Shown in pieces: positions 36,766 to 45,995 of a DNA stretch of 64,000 bases. Numbering within the stretch: position 1 is the stretch's first letter; each line of letters starts with the position of its first letter. The notes under the pieces are model-generated. The model searched no databases, had not been told where the DNA came from, and saw nothing but the letters and a program-made list of their open reading frames with translations. A program made the translations under genes and the position numbers. This stretch comes from Stutzerimonas zhaodongensis (GTDB taxonomy: Bacteria > Pseudomonadota > Gammaproteobacteria > Pseudomonadales > Pseudomonadaceae): contig NZ_RFFM01000002.1 of the NCBI RefSeq assembly GCF_003696365.1, positions 1 through 64,000 on the forward strand. The letters are read 5' to 3'.

Positions 36766-38154
36766 ATGTCAACCGTGACCGGTGAACGGCGTAACGGCCT
36801 TGCAACTCGCCCGCTGCGTGAGTATTACGCTCGCGTTTTTGCCTATCTGATATGCGCCGCAACGCTTGCCGCCGGAGTCTACACCCAGCAATTTGCCCTC
36901 AACCTGCTGTGGATGGTTCCGTACGCCCTCCTCTACCCCCATTTCGCTTATCACCTGAGCTACCGATTCAAGCGCGAACACCCAGAGCGAACATCGCAGA
37001 CGCTCTTGTGTCTTGACGCGCTGAACGCTGGCGCCGGCATCGTGCTACTCGGGTGCACCCTCGTGCCGAGCATGATGTTTGTGCTGACGCTGACCTTCAG
37101 CGCGCTGGTCATCGGCAGTCTGCGAAACCTGTTGATGACGATGCTGATGGTCGCTATCGGCGTTGGCCTGACTAGCCTGCTGGTGCCTTTGCGCTTCGAC
37201 AACGACGCATCGTTTCTGGTGTCGGCCGTCAGCATTCTGCTCACTTCGCTCTATGTCTGCGTCACGGCTTACTACGTGCATCAACAGGGTGTACGGCTGG
37301 CCCAGGCGCGCAGTGAAGTGGAAGCGCAGCAGGCGAAAGCCGCAAAGCTGGCTCGCAACCTGGCCAAGTACCTTTCACCCCAGGTTTGGGAGTCGATTTT
37401 TTCCGGCAAGCGCACCGTCCGCCTGGAAACCCAGCGCAAGAAACTCACGGTGTTCTTCTCCGACATCAAGGGGTTTACCGAGTTATCTGAAGAGTTGGAA
37501 GCGGAAGCTCTCACCGATCTGCTCAACACCTATCTCAATGAAATGTCGAAGATCACGCTCAAATACGGCGGGACCATCGACAAGTTCGTTGGCGACTGCG
37601 TGATGGTGTTCTTTGGCGACCCGGCCAGCCAGGGAGCGAAAAAGGACGCCGTAGCGGCCGTCTCGATGGCAATCGCCATGCGCAAGCACATGAAGGTGCT
37701 CCGGCAGCAATGGCGTGCCCAGGGCATCACCAAACCGATGGAAATTCGCATGGGCATCAACACTGGTTACTGCACTGTCGGTAACTTCGGTGCTGACACG
37801 CGCATGGACTACACCATCATCGGTCGGGAGGTGAATCTGGCCAGCCGGCTGGAGAGCTCAGCCGAGGCAGGCGAAATCCTGATCTCCCACGAAACCTATT
37901 CGCTGGTCAAAGACGTCATCATGTGCCGCGACAAGGGGCAGATCACCGTCAAAGGTTTTACACGTCCAGTTCAGATCTACCAGGTCGTGGATTTCCGGCG
38001 CGATCTGGGTGCGACCAATAGCTTCGTTGAGCACGAGCTGCCTGGCTTTTCGATGTACCTGGATACCAACGGCGTGCAGAACTTCGACAAGGAGCGGGTC
38101 ATCCAGGCGCTCAATCAGGCGGCCGACAAACTGCGTGACAAGGTGATCATGTAG
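36766..38154 (+). CDS. cyaB: Class III adenylate cyclase CyaB (MASE2 domain)
   Basis: Membrane adenylate cyclase making cAMP, 462 aa from ATG 36766; ATG 36640 would add 42 non-conserved residues. The N-terminal MASE2 region (about 15-175) has about six helices. The catalytic domain (about 225-430) has the metal Asp233 in FSDIKGFTEL and Asp277 in VGDCVMVFFGDP, then MDYTIIGREVNLASRLE with the transition-state residues. In P. aeruginosa CyaB is the main source of cAMP for Vfr. A soluble C-terminal tail follows. Confidence 0.9.
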   Translation: MSTVTGERRNGLATRPLREYYARVFAYLICAATLAAGVYTQQFALNLLWMVPYALLYPHFAYHLSYRFKREHPERTSQTLLCLDALNAGAGIVLLGCTLVPSMMFVLTLTFSALVIGSLRNLLMTMLMVAIGVGLTSLLVPLRFDNDASFLVSAVSILLTSLYVCVTAYYVHQQGVRLAQARSEVEAQQAKAAKLARNLAKYLSPQVWESIFSGKRTVRLETQRKKLTVFFSDIKGFTELSEELEAEALTDLLNTYLNEMSKITLKYGGTIDKFVGDCVMVFFGDPASQGAKKDAVAAVSMAIAMRKHMKVLRQQWRAQGITKPMEIRMGINTGYCTVGNFGADTRMDYTIIGREVNLASRLESSAEAGEILISHETYSLVKDVIMCRDKGQITVKGFTRPVQIYQVVDFRRDLGATNSFVEHELPGFSMYLDTNGVQNFDKERVIQALNQAADKLRDKVIM

Positions 38155-38236
38155 TAACCGACATTGGCTGGATGAGATGCGACTGCATATTCGGCCAGCC
38201 CTGATGGCCACTCCATCACAAGCAGCCGAGGACACC

Positions 38237-39004
38237 ATGCCACCGATCCTGTCGCTGCGGCATTACAACCAAGACCAGATTATCCACAGCCATCAGCACA
38301 CTCAGCTGGTATTCGGGCTTCAAGGACAACTGGACTTCGAAATCGATGGCCGCGGCAGTCGCATCCATCAACAGCTGCTCGCAGTGGTGCCAAGCGCTGC
38401 TCAACACGCTTGCGACAGTGTGAACGGCAGCCTTTGTCTTGTGGTGGATTTGCCTGATCTCGATTGGATGCGCACTCGCCTCGGGCATCACGCCGACTCC
38501 GCACGGCGCATGCTTGATCAAGCTGCAGCGCTGCGCCTGAGTGCAACGCAAAACCAGTTGGTGACCTGGCTTTCAGCAAGCCCGATCAATGACCCCATCA
38601 TCGCCGAGCAAGGCGCTGTTTTATTGCTGGCAAGCTTGGCCTCAGGTTGCGAACCGATTGGTCGTAGGTCCCCGCTGCCTCTGGACGCGATACATGCTCA
38701 CATCGACCGCCATTTGGCACACCCATTAGAAGTTCGAGATCTGGCACGGCTGACGGGCCTTTCCGTGCAACGCTTTCATCATCGTTTCGTCAACGAAACG
38801 GGTAAGACGCCTCAGGAGTTCATTCGATTACGGCGCCTTCATGAAGGACGAGAGTTGATAGTAAGCACCCAGCTGCCGATCGGCGAGATAGCTACACGGG
38901 TCGGATACTCATCGCAGAGTGCCTTCACCGCGGCCCTGAGCCGTGAATACGGTTCGACGCCACGGGTGCTCAGACGCGAGCCACGCGACAAAACGCGGGG
39001 GTAG
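38237..39004 (+). CDS. AraC-family transcriptional regulator
   Basis: A 255-aa regulator. The start is taken at ATG 38237 because GAGG lies 5 nt upstream; in-frame ATGs at 38177 and 38204 are weaker. The N-terminal part has a cupin-like HSHQHTQLVFGLQG. The C-terminal ~100 residues have the two HTH motifs (LARLTGLSVQRFHHRFVNE and IATRVGYSSQSAFTAALSREYG). It lies upstream of the EamA transporter gene on the same strand (131 bp) and may control it; the ligand is unknown. Confidence 0.85.
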   Translation: MPPILSLRHYNQDQIIHSHQHTQLVFGLQGQLDFEIDGRGSRIHQQLLAVVPSAAQHACDSVNGSLCLVVDLPDLDWMRTRLGHHADSARRMLDQAAALRLSATQNQLVTWLSASPINDPIIAEQGAVLLLASLASGCEPIGRRSPLPLDAIHAHIDRHLAHPLEVRDLARLTGLSVQRFHHRFVNETGKTPQEFIRLRRLHEGRELIVSTQLPIGEIATRVGYSSQSAFTAALSREYGSTPRVLRREPRDKTRG

Positions 39005-39135
39005 CGCGACAGACTGCCCGCCGCGCGGTCCTTATCATGGATGCCCAAGTCTGCACGCTCCTTACACCGAGGCTCCATGTCCGTTATTTGCTCTGCTTCG
39101 TTCCGCCATCCCATACCGGGTTTGGTCCGGTGACC

Positions 39136-40044
39136 ATGACCCATCGCAACGCGCTGCTCGCCATTCACTTCGGCGCGCTGATGTTCGGGCTGGCCGGCAT
39201 CTTCGGTAAGCTCGCCGAGAGTTCGCCGCTCATCATCACCCTTGTCCGAGCCGGTTTTGCCGTGATCGCATTGCTGCTGGCCGCGAAATTTCTTCAGAGC
39301 AACGGAGCGTTACCTAACGGCCGACAACGAGCAGGCCTACTGCTTGGTGGATTATTATTGGGTGGCCACTGGCTGACCTTCTTCATGGCCGTGAAGATCG
39401 CCGGAGTGGGCATCGCCACGCTGGGTTTTGCCAGCTTTCCAGCCTTTACTCTGTTGCTTGAAGGGCTACTGTTCCGAGAGCGCACCCGGCCGGTGGAATT
39501 CGGCATGGTGGCGCTCGTCTGTGCGGGTTTGCTGCTGGTCACACCTCACTTCGATCTAGCCAACGAAAGCACCCTGGGCCTGCTTTACGGGATTCTTTCG
39601 GGACTGATGTTCGCCCTGCTGTCGCTGCTCAACCGGGCGGTGACGCGCGGCGTCGATCCAGTTCAGGCCGCCCTCTGGCAGAACGGCATCATTCTGGTGT
39701 GTCTGCTGCCCTTCACTTGGGCCTCGCTACCGGCTGTTCCGGCCATGGACTGGGTATGGCTCGGGTTACTGGGGGTGCTCTGTACCGGCCTGGCGCACAG
39801 CCTGTTCGTGGCCAGTCTGAAAGTCCTGAACGCACGTACGGCCTCGGTTATCTTCGCGCTGGAGCCGGTTTATGGAATCGCGTTCGCATGGTGGCTGTTC
39901 AATGAACAGCCCACACTACGAATGCTGATCGGCGGCGCCTTGATCATCCTCGCCTCGGTCATCACCAGTCGATTGAAGGCGCCAGCCGCGAAAAATGAGG
40001 CAACTCCGCTCGCAAGTCCTCAGCCTGCCTCAGAACGACAGTGA
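39136..40044 (+). CDS. EamA/DMT-family transporter
   Basis: Ten-helix inner-membrane metabolite exporter or permease, 302 aa from ATG 39136; GTG 39130 and an open frame to 39037 also exist. Two EamA repeats are visible (about 5-135 and 150-285), each ending in the Glu/Pro motif of the family (LLEGLLFRERTRPVE and FALEPVYGIAFAWWLFNEQP). The substrate cannot be read. Possibly controlled by the AraC regulator just upstream. Confidence 0.85.
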   Translation: MTHRNALLAIHFGALMFGLAGIFGKLAESSPLIITLVRAGFAVIALLLAAKFLQSNGALPNGRQRAGLLLGGLLLGGHWLTFFMAVKIAGVGIATLGFASFPAFTLLLEGLLFRERTRPVEFGMVALVCAGLLLVTPHFDLANESTLGLLYGILSGLMFALLSLLNRAVTRGVDPVQAALWQNGIILVCLLPFTWASLPAVPAMDWVWLGLLGVLCTGLAHSLFVASLKVLNARTASVIFALEPVYGIAFAWWLFNEQPTLRMLIGGALIILASVITSRLKAPAAKNEATPLASPQPASERQ

Positions 40045-40082
40045 CAGCGGCAGCCGCACAAAATACGGCCGCGCTATGGCGA

Positions 40083-41819
40083 TCAATGCGAATGGCGCGG
40101 CACCTCGGCGCCGCGGCAACCGACCAGGAAGTCGAAGTCGCACCCCTCATCGGCCTGCAGCACGTGATCGACGAACAGGCGCCGGTAGCCACCGTCCCAC
40201 AGCAAACCCTGCGGAGCCTGCCAGGAAGCCAGTCGTTCTTGCAGTTCAGCATCAGAGATATCCAGGTGCAGGCGACCAGCAAAACAATCCAGCTCGATGA
40301 AGTCGCCGTTGCGCACCACCGCCAGCGGGCCGCCAGCAGCGGCTTCGGGAGCGACGTGCAGCACCACGGTGCCGTAAGCCGTGCCACTCATGCGCGCATC
40401 GGAGATCCGCACCATGTCGGTAATCCCTTTGGCCAGCACCTTCGGCGGTAGCCCCATATTGCCGACTTCGGCCATGCCCGGATAACCCTTTGGCCCGCAG
40501 TTCTTCATGACCAACACGCAGGTTTCGTCGACATCCAGCTCCGGATCGGCGATGCGCGCCTTGTAGTCATCGAAATCTTCGAAGACCACCGCGCGCCCGC
40601 GGTGCTTCATCAGTTCAGGGGTCGCCGCCGACGGCTTCAGCACCGCACCGCTCGGCGCAAGATTACCCCGCAGCACACAGATGCCGCCGTCCTCGCGCAG
40701 TGGATTGTCGAGCGCACGAATCACTTCGTCCTCTCCGTAAATGGGGGCCTGTGCGCAGTTGTCCCACAGCGACTTACCGTTGACGGTGAGCGCATCGGGA
40801 TTGGGCAACAGCTGATTTTCACCCAGACGCCGGATGACTGCGGGTAATCCACCGGCGTAGTAGAACTCCTCCATCAGGAAGCGTCCGGAAGGTTGCAGAT
40901 CGACTATGGTCGGCATGCCCCGCCCGATGCGCGTCCAGTCATCCAGATCGAGTTCGACACCCATCCGCCCGGCGATAGCTTTGAGGTGGATCACTGCATT
41001 GGTCGATCCGCCGATAGCGGCATTGACCCGAATTGCATTCTCGAACGCCTGCTTGGTCAGCACCTTCGACAACCTCAAGTCCTCTTGCACCATATCGACG
41101 ATGCGCATGCCCGACAGATGCGCGAGCACGTAGCGGCGGGAATCCACCGCTGGTATCGCCGCGTTGTGCGGCAGTGAAGTTCCCAGCGCTTCGGCCATGC
41201 AGGCCATGGTTGACGCCGTGCCCATGGTGTTGCAGGTTCCGGCTGACCGCGACATGCCGGCCTCGGCAGACAGGAACTCATCAAGGCTGATCAGGCCCCC
41301 CTTATAAGCTTCGTGCATCTGCCAGACGATGGTACCGGCGCCGATGTCGCGGCCGTTGTGCTTGCCATTAAGCATCGGACCGCCGGTGACGACTATCGCG
41401 GGAACGTCGCAACTAGCCGCACCCATGAGCAGCGCCGGCGTGGTCTTGTCGCAGCCGGTGAGCAGTACCACGGCATCGATGGGGTTGCCGCGGATCGACT
41501 CCTCCACATCCATGCTGGCGAGATTACGCGTGAGCATGGCGGTGGGCCTGAGATTCGACTCACCGTTGGAGAACACCGGGAATTCGACGGGGAAACCACC
41601 TGCTTCCAGCACGCCTTTCTTCACGTGCTCGGCGATTTTGCGAAAGTGCGCATTGCAGGGCGTCAGCTCTGACCAGGTGTTGCAAATGCCGATGATCGGC
41701 TTGCCCTGAAACTCATGGTCGGGGATGCCCTGATTCTTCATCCAGCTGCGGTACATGAAACCATTCTTGTCGGTGGTACCGAACCATTGAGCGGACCGCA
41801 GGGGGCGTTTTTCAGTCAT
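40083..41819 (-). CDS. IlvD/Edd-family sugar-acid dehydratase, probable L-arabinonate/pentonate dehydratase
   Basis: Fe-S dehydratase converting an aldonate to its 2-keto-3-deoxy acid, 578 aa. Cluster cysteines are Cys55 (WSELTPCN), Cys123 (TGCDKTTPA) and Cys196 (SAGTCNTMG). The spacing of 68 and 73 residues is, from memory, that of Rhizobium L-arabinonate dehydratase. It is clearly distinct from Edd at 19757. Next to a TRAP importer, a KGSADH and an AraD1-type protein, a pentonate is the best guess (L-arabinonate or D-xylonate); hexonates cannot be excluded. Confidence 0.8.
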   Translation of the reverse strand: MTEKRPLRSAQWFGTTDKNGFMYRSWMKNQGIPDHEFQGKPIIGICNTWSELTPCNAHFRKIAEHVKKGVLEAGGFPVEFPVFSNGESNLRPTAMLTRNLASMDVEESIRGNPIDAVVLLTGCDKTTPALLMGAASCDVPAIVVTGGPMLNGKHNGRDIGAGTIVWQMHEAYKGGLISLDEFLSAEAGMSRSAGTCNTMGTASTMACMAEALGTSLPHNAAIPAVDSRRYVLAHLSGMRIVDMVQEDLRLSKVLTKQAFENAIRVNAAIGGSTNAVIHLKAIAGRMGVELDLDDWTRIGRGMPTIVDLQPSGRFLMEEFYYAGGLPAVIRRLGENQLLPNPDALTVNGKSLWDNCAQAPIYGEDEVIRALDNPLREDGGICVLRGNLAPSGAVLKPSAATPELMKHRGRAVVFEDFDDYKARIADPELDVDETCVLVMKNCGPKGYPGMAEVGNMGLPPKVLAKGITDMVRISDARMSGTAYGTVVLHVAPEAAAGGPLAVVRNGDFIELDCFAGRLHLDISDAELQERLASWQAPQGLLWDGGYRRLFVDHVLQADEGCDFDFLVGCRGAEVPRHSH

Positions 41820-41880
41820 TGCAATGCACCTGTTTTCGTCGATGGGCCACAGGGCCCGCCAGATTGAACGTTCGGGTTGG

Positions 41881-43182
41881 TTAGAGCAGCCAGGTCGAGA
41901 TTGCCGGGACGTACAGCAACAGGCCGAGCACAGCGATCTGAATGACGATGAAGGGGACCATCGAGCGATAGATATCGGTCAGGGTGATATCTGGGGGTGC
42001 CACGCTCTTGAGGTAGAAGGCTGCCGGCCCGAAGGGTGGCGAGATGTAGGAAACCTGCATGCTCACCGCGAAGAGAATGCCGAACCACACAGGGTCGTAG
42101 CCGAGCTGGACGACGATGGGAACGAAGATCGGCAGGCAGAGCATGGCGATTCCGATCCAGTCGAGGAACATGCCCAGCAGCAGGAAGATCAGCATCATCA
42201 CCAATATGATGACGAACGGCGCTACCTCGAGCCCAGTGATCGCCGACAACACGAATCGGTTGCCGCCCATGAGGTTATAGACACCCACCAGGCAGGCCGC
42301 ACCAATACCGATCCAGACGATCATCCCACAGGTTTCCAACGTCTGCGTCAGGCTTTCCTGTAGCAGCTTGAGGCTGAACTCCCCCCGTACCAGCACTGCC
42401 ATCAGGACGCCCAAGGCTCCCATGGCCGCCGCCTCGGTAACCGATGCGATACCACCATAGATGCTGCCAAGCACCAGCCCGGCAATGGCAATCGGAAAGA
42501 ACATGCCCTTGAAGGCTTCAACCAACGTGAGCCGCGGCTGATTGACGTCCTTCTCAAGATGCGCGCCGCCCATATGCGGGTAACGCATGCACATGATCAC
42601 TACATAGAGCATGTAACTGCCCATCAGCAGCGCTGCGGGCATGATCGCCGCCTTGAACAGGTCAGCAATGGAGACGCTGGCAATCAACCCGTAGATGATC
42701 AGCACGATCGACGGGGGCACCATGGTGCCCAGCGAACCGCCTGCGCAGACCACGCCGATGGCGATGCGCTTGTCGTAGCCAAGCCGCAGCATCTGCGGTA
42801 ACGCCAGCACACCCAGCAGCACGATTTCCCCACCGATAATCCCGGAGATTGCGGCCAGAAAGAATGCGACCACAATGGTCTGCACCGCGACGCCACCCGG
42901 CAGCCGCCCGGCAAAAAAGCGCATGGCATTGAAGAGGTCGCGCGCCAATCCGGATCGATCCAGCAGCCCCGCCATGAATACGAACATCGGGACGGCGACC
43001 AGCGAATACTCGGTGATGAAACCGAACATGCGGCTCGCCACTAGCGGCACGCCAACCGGGCCGAACCAGCCCAGGGTGAAACCTGCGGCGACCAGACCGG
43101 TGACAAAGGCCAACGGCAGGCCCAGAACCAGCAGCGCGAAGATGGCAAAAATCATCAGGTAGGTAGCGATCTCGATGCTCAT
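41881..43182 (-). CDS. dctM: TRAP transporter large permease DctM
   Basis: Large membrane subunit of a tripartite ATP-independent periplasmic importer, 433 aa with about 12 helices (first at about 4-34). GEIVLLGVLALPQMLRLGYDK and GSLGTMVPPSIVLIIYG are DctM signatures. It overlaps dctQ by 4 bp and is followed, 61 bp on, by the dehydratase. It uses a Na+ or proton gradient to bring in the substrate captured by DctP. Confidence 0.93.
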   Translation of the reverse strand: MSIEIATYLMIFAIFALLVLGLPLAFVTGLVAAGFTLGWFGPVGVPLVASRMFGFITEYSLVAVPMFVFMAGLLDRSGLARDLFNAMRFFAGRLPGGVAVQTIVVAFFLAAISGIIGGEIVLLGVLALPQMLRLGYDKRIAIGVVCAGGSLGTMVPPSIVLIIYGLIASVSIADLFKAAIMPAALLMGSYMLYVVIMCMRYPHMGGAHLEKDVNQPRLTLVEAFKGMFFPIAIAGLVLGSIYGGIASVTEAAAMGALGVLMAVLVRGEFSLKLLQESLTQTLETCGMIVWIGIGAACLVGVYNLMGGNRFVLSAITGLEVAPFVIILVMMLIFLLLGMFLDWIGIAMLCLPIFVPIVVQLGYDPVWFGILFAVSMQVSYISPPFGPAAFYLKSVAPPDITLTDIYRSMVPFIVIQIAVLGLLLYVPAISTWLL

Positions 43183-43751
43183 TTGGGCGCATCCAGATCA
43201 GAGCGCGCACGCCGGTGAGTGGCGATCCGCACCACTTGCTGCACCGCCATGAGCGCGATGGACACCAGAATCACGATCTTGGTGAAGGCCGGCAGCGGCT
43301 GATTCCATGAAGAACCGGAGGTTTCCAGGCGCCAACTGCCATCCGGCGCATGTGTCGCGTTATAGGCCAATACCCAGGCCGCATAGCCGATAGCCAGGCA
43401 GAACAGGACTCCCAACACCAGATTCAGCAGTTCCAGCCAGCTCCGCTTACGCGGCGAAAGCCGGTCAAGCAGGATGCGAATCTGGATATGCCGATTGGTG
43501 GCCAGCGCGTAGGGCCCGCCCAGCGCAAAGATACTGGCGACCAGAAACGTGGTGGTCTCGTGCGCCCAGTCGGTGGGCGCGCCGAAGCCATAGCGCATGA
43601 CAACTTCGAACACGCTGACCAGCATTGCCAGGAATACCAGCCAGGCAATCAGCTGACCACCGCGTCTGATACCGCGATCGAGAACGCCTTGCCCGGGCTC
43701 GGGGGCAAAGGCGTCGAGATGATCGTCAGACGAGGGTTGGGGTTTTTTCAC
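43179..43751 (-). CDS. dctQ: TRAP transporter small permease DctQ
   Basis: Small four-helix membrane subunit, 190 aa. The DctQ hallmark is VVMRYGFGAPTDWAHETTTFL at about residues 50-70 and RHIQIRILLDRLSPRKR follows. Extended N- and C-terminal cytosolic tails are hydrophilic. It lies 72 bp after dctP and overlaps dctM. Confidence 0.91.
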   Translation of the reverse strand: MKKPQPSSDDHLDAFAPEPGQGVLDRGIRRGGQLIAWLVFLAMLVSVFEVVMRYGFGAPTDWAHETTTFLVASIFALGGPYALATNRHIQIRILLDRLSPRKRSWLELLNLVLGVLFCLAIGYAAWVLAYNATHAPDGSWRLETSGSSWNQPLPAFTKIVILVSIALMAVQQVVRIATHRRARSDLDAPK

Positions 43752-43823
43752 AGCGAAACTCCTCGGACAGCCCGGCTATACCGGGTGTCGTTGGTCATCG
43801 AACAGACTGCCGCTGAACGCGGC

Positions 43824-44843
43824 TCAGAGCATGCCCTTGTCCTGCAGGTAGGCCTGGATGGAATCCACTGCCTCCTTGGCCTGGGGGCTGCGGTCACGCC
43901 AACGCGCCCACTCTTCGCGAGCGGACTGACGGAATTTCTTCAGCTCGTCCTCAGGGAGTGAGGTCAGCGTCACGTCGCCTTTCTGTTTCGCCAGCGCCAC
44001 CTGCTCCTCGTCTTTCTTCTGCAGGTCACTGACCAGCTGCTCGGTGAAGGCATCGACCGAGTCTTCGAGGATTTTCTGCTGCTCGGACGACAGGTCGTCC
44101 CAGAGCGTCTTGTTGACCGAGATATCTTTCATCGGCATCGAATGAAAGCCCGGATAAACCGCGAAGGGTGCGTACTTGTGATAACCCTGTTGGTAGTTGG
44201 TCGAGAACACCGTGTAATCGGCGGCGTCGATCACGCCCTTTTCCAGCCCGGTGTACACCTCGGAGGTAGGCAGATTCACCGGGGTGGCGCCGACAAGCTT
44301 GAAGATGTTGGAAACCATCCCCTCTGGCGCACGGACTTTCAGGCCCTTGAGATCATCGAGTGACTCGATATTGCGCTTGCTGATAAGGGCTTCCGCACCG
44401 ACCGCACCGGCGCGAATGAGGTGCACGTTGTAAGGCTCGACGAGCCGGTTGTAGCCCTCCTCGCCGCCGGCGTTGCGCATGTAGTCGAGGAATGGAGCCG
44501 GGCCGGTCCAGGCGCCGACCATATTGCCGTACACCGCGAACGCCGGGTTCTTGCCTGAAAAATAGCCAGGATCGGTGATGTGGCCCTGAATGATGCCCGC
44601 GCCAACGGCATCAAGCGTCTCGTTATTGCCTACGATGGTGCCGGTCGGTAGCACCTCAATGGTGATTTCACCATTGGTCTTCTCACCGACGCTTTTCGCC
44701 CATTGCTGAGCAATCTGATATTCGTCGTCCCCCGCGTTGACGTTGATCTGGAATTTCCATTCCTGCTTGGCGAAGGCACTGCCAGATGCGAGCACCAGAG
44801 TTGCGGCAAGGCCGAACCCGAAACGTTGGACGTTCGATTGCAT
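43824..44843 (-). CDS. dctP: TRAP transporter substrate-binding protein DctP
   Basis: Periplasmic solute receptor, 339 aa from ATG 44843 with GGAGAGG upstream. The signal peptide (about 1-24) is cut near SAFA-KQ. The conserved Arg of the carboxylate pocket lies in DDLKGLKVRAPEGMVSN, a family position that pairs with an acid substrate, consistent with a sugar acid. Its leader has a Crc-type CA motif. First gene of the dctP-Q-M-dehydratase operon, divergent from a LysR regulator. Confidence 0.92.
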   Translation of the reverse strand: MQSNVQRFGFGLAATLVLASGSAFAKQEWKFQINVNAGDDEYQIAQQWAKSVGEKTNGEITIEVLPTGTIVGNNETLDAVGAGIIQGHITDPGYFSGKNPAFAVYGNMVGAWTGPAPFLDYMRNAGGEEGYNRLVEPYNVHLIRAGAVGAEALISKRNIESLDDLKGLKVRAPEGMVSNIFKLVGATPVNLPTSEVYTGLEKGVIDAADYTVFSTNYQQGYHKYAPFAVYPGFHSMPMKDISVNKTLWDDLSSEQQKILEDSVDAFTEQLVSDLQKKDEEQVALAKQKGDVTLTSLPEDELKKFRQSAREEWARWRDRSPQAKEAVDSIQAYLQDKGML

Positions 44844-44857
44844 AGCTGCCTCTCCAA

Positions 44858-44865
44858 TTATTTTT
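44858..44865 (-). promoter_or_regulatory. Crc/Hfq CA motif in the dctP leader
   Basis: The dctP mRNA reads AAAAATAA, a match to AAnAAnAA, 14 nt before the ATG and just ahead of the GGAG ribosome-binding site. Short A-rich matches can arise by chance, so this is weaker than the gtsA and porin motifs. Confidence 0.4.
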
Positions 44866-44952
44866 ATAAGGCATTTGATCTCGAGCGAGGCGCAGGCCGT
44901 AAGCATGCGCCCCTCGTTTAACCAGAGCCTAAGGAGACAAGGCATTATCAAC

Positions 44953-44964
44953 AAATATATATTT
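44953..44964. promoter_or_regulatory. AT palindrome in the dctP/LysR divergent promoter region
   Basis: AAATATATATTT is a perfect 12-bp palindrome 33 bp before the LysR start and 110 bp before dctP. A/T-rich dyads in such divergent regions are typical LysR-regulator contact sites. Confidence 0.4.
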
Positions 44965-44996
44965 CGGTCTTACCCATACATGAATGGATATGCCAA

Positions 44997-45983
44997 ATGA
45001 AGCCGATCAACAGCAACTGGTTCGTCCGGGCAAGGCTCAAGAGCCGCCACATCCCGCTGCTGGCGGCCCTTGGCGACACCGGAAATCTCAATCGAGCCGC
45101 TGTTGGCCTGGGTATTTCCCAGCCCGCCATTTCGAAGCTGCTCAAAGAGTTGGAGGACGGGCTTGGCGTCGAGCTGTTCGAACGCCATGCACGTGGGGTG
45201 GTCCCGACGCTGTATGGCGAAGCGATGATCCGCCACGCCAGGCGTATGTTGAACACCCTCGACAGCGCCTACAGTGAAGTCGACGCTCTGCGACACGGGC
45301 AACAGGGGCATGTGCGCATCGGCACCATCCTGACGCCCTGCGCAGAGCTGCTGCCCGAGGTGATCCGCCTTGCCAAACAGCGTTTTCCAGCCCTGGAGAT
45401 AACCATCCGCACCGGGTCCAGTCGCGACCTGTTGGCGATTCTGGATGACGGGGAATTGGATTTCCTGGTGGCGCGGTTCTCCGCTGGCAGCCACCAGGAC
45501 AATCTGTACTTCGAGCCATTGGCCAAGGAGCCGCTACAGATCTGCGCACGTGCCGGGCTTATTGAAGGCCCCATGTCGCGCGCCGAGCTGAATGCTGCGG
45601 ATTGGGTGCTGCCACCGACTGGAAGCGTGTTGCGCCAGGAGTTCGATGCGCTATTCCAAAGGGTCGGCATGCGCCCGCCTAGAAAGGTCGTGAACGCGGA
45701 GAACCTGTTGATGGTGACTACACTGGTCGAGAAGGACGACATGCTCACCGTCCTGCCGCGCGACGTGCTGGCCCACTATGCGCGCTATGGCATGTTGGCG
45801 GAGATCGAGGTTGACGCGAGCATCGACGCCGATCTCAACCAGGGCCTGATGGCATACGGCATTATCACCAAAACCCCACACCAGCTCTCGCCAGCCGCCG
45901 TTGGCGTGCTTGATCTGCTTCGCACTACCGCAGCGGGAATGGGGTTGGGAACGAAAGAAAGCAGCTCACCCGTAGCCGAGTGA
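44997..45983 (+). CDS. LysR-family regulator divergent from the TRAP operon
   Basis: A 328-aa LysR regulator. The N-terminal HTH (about 14-75) reads GNLNRAAVGLGISQPAISKLLKELE; the rest is the periplasmic-binding-like sensor domain. The N-terminus resembles GbpR-type regulators of sugar uptake. Divergent from dctP, it probably senses the sugar acid or its 2-keto-3-deoxy product and activates the operon. It is convergent with the aldehyde dehydrogenase gene. Confidence 0.85.
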   Translation: MKPINSNWFVRARLKSRHIPLLAALGDTGNLNRAAVGLGISQPAISKLLKELEDGLGVELFERHARGVVPTLYGEAMIRHARRMLNTLDSAYSEVDALRHGQQGHVRIGTILTPCAELLPEVIRLAKQRFPALEITIRTGSSRDLLAILDDGELDFLVARFSAGSHQDNLYFEPLAKEPLQICARAGLIEGPMSRAELNAADWVLPPTGSVLRQEFDALFQRVGMRPPRKVVNAENLLMVTTLVEKDDMLTVLPRDVLAHYARYGMLAEIEVDASIDADLNQGLMAYGIITKTPHQLSPAAVGVLDLLRTTAAGMGLGTKESSSPVAE

Positions 45984-45995
45984 GCCGCTTTGCGC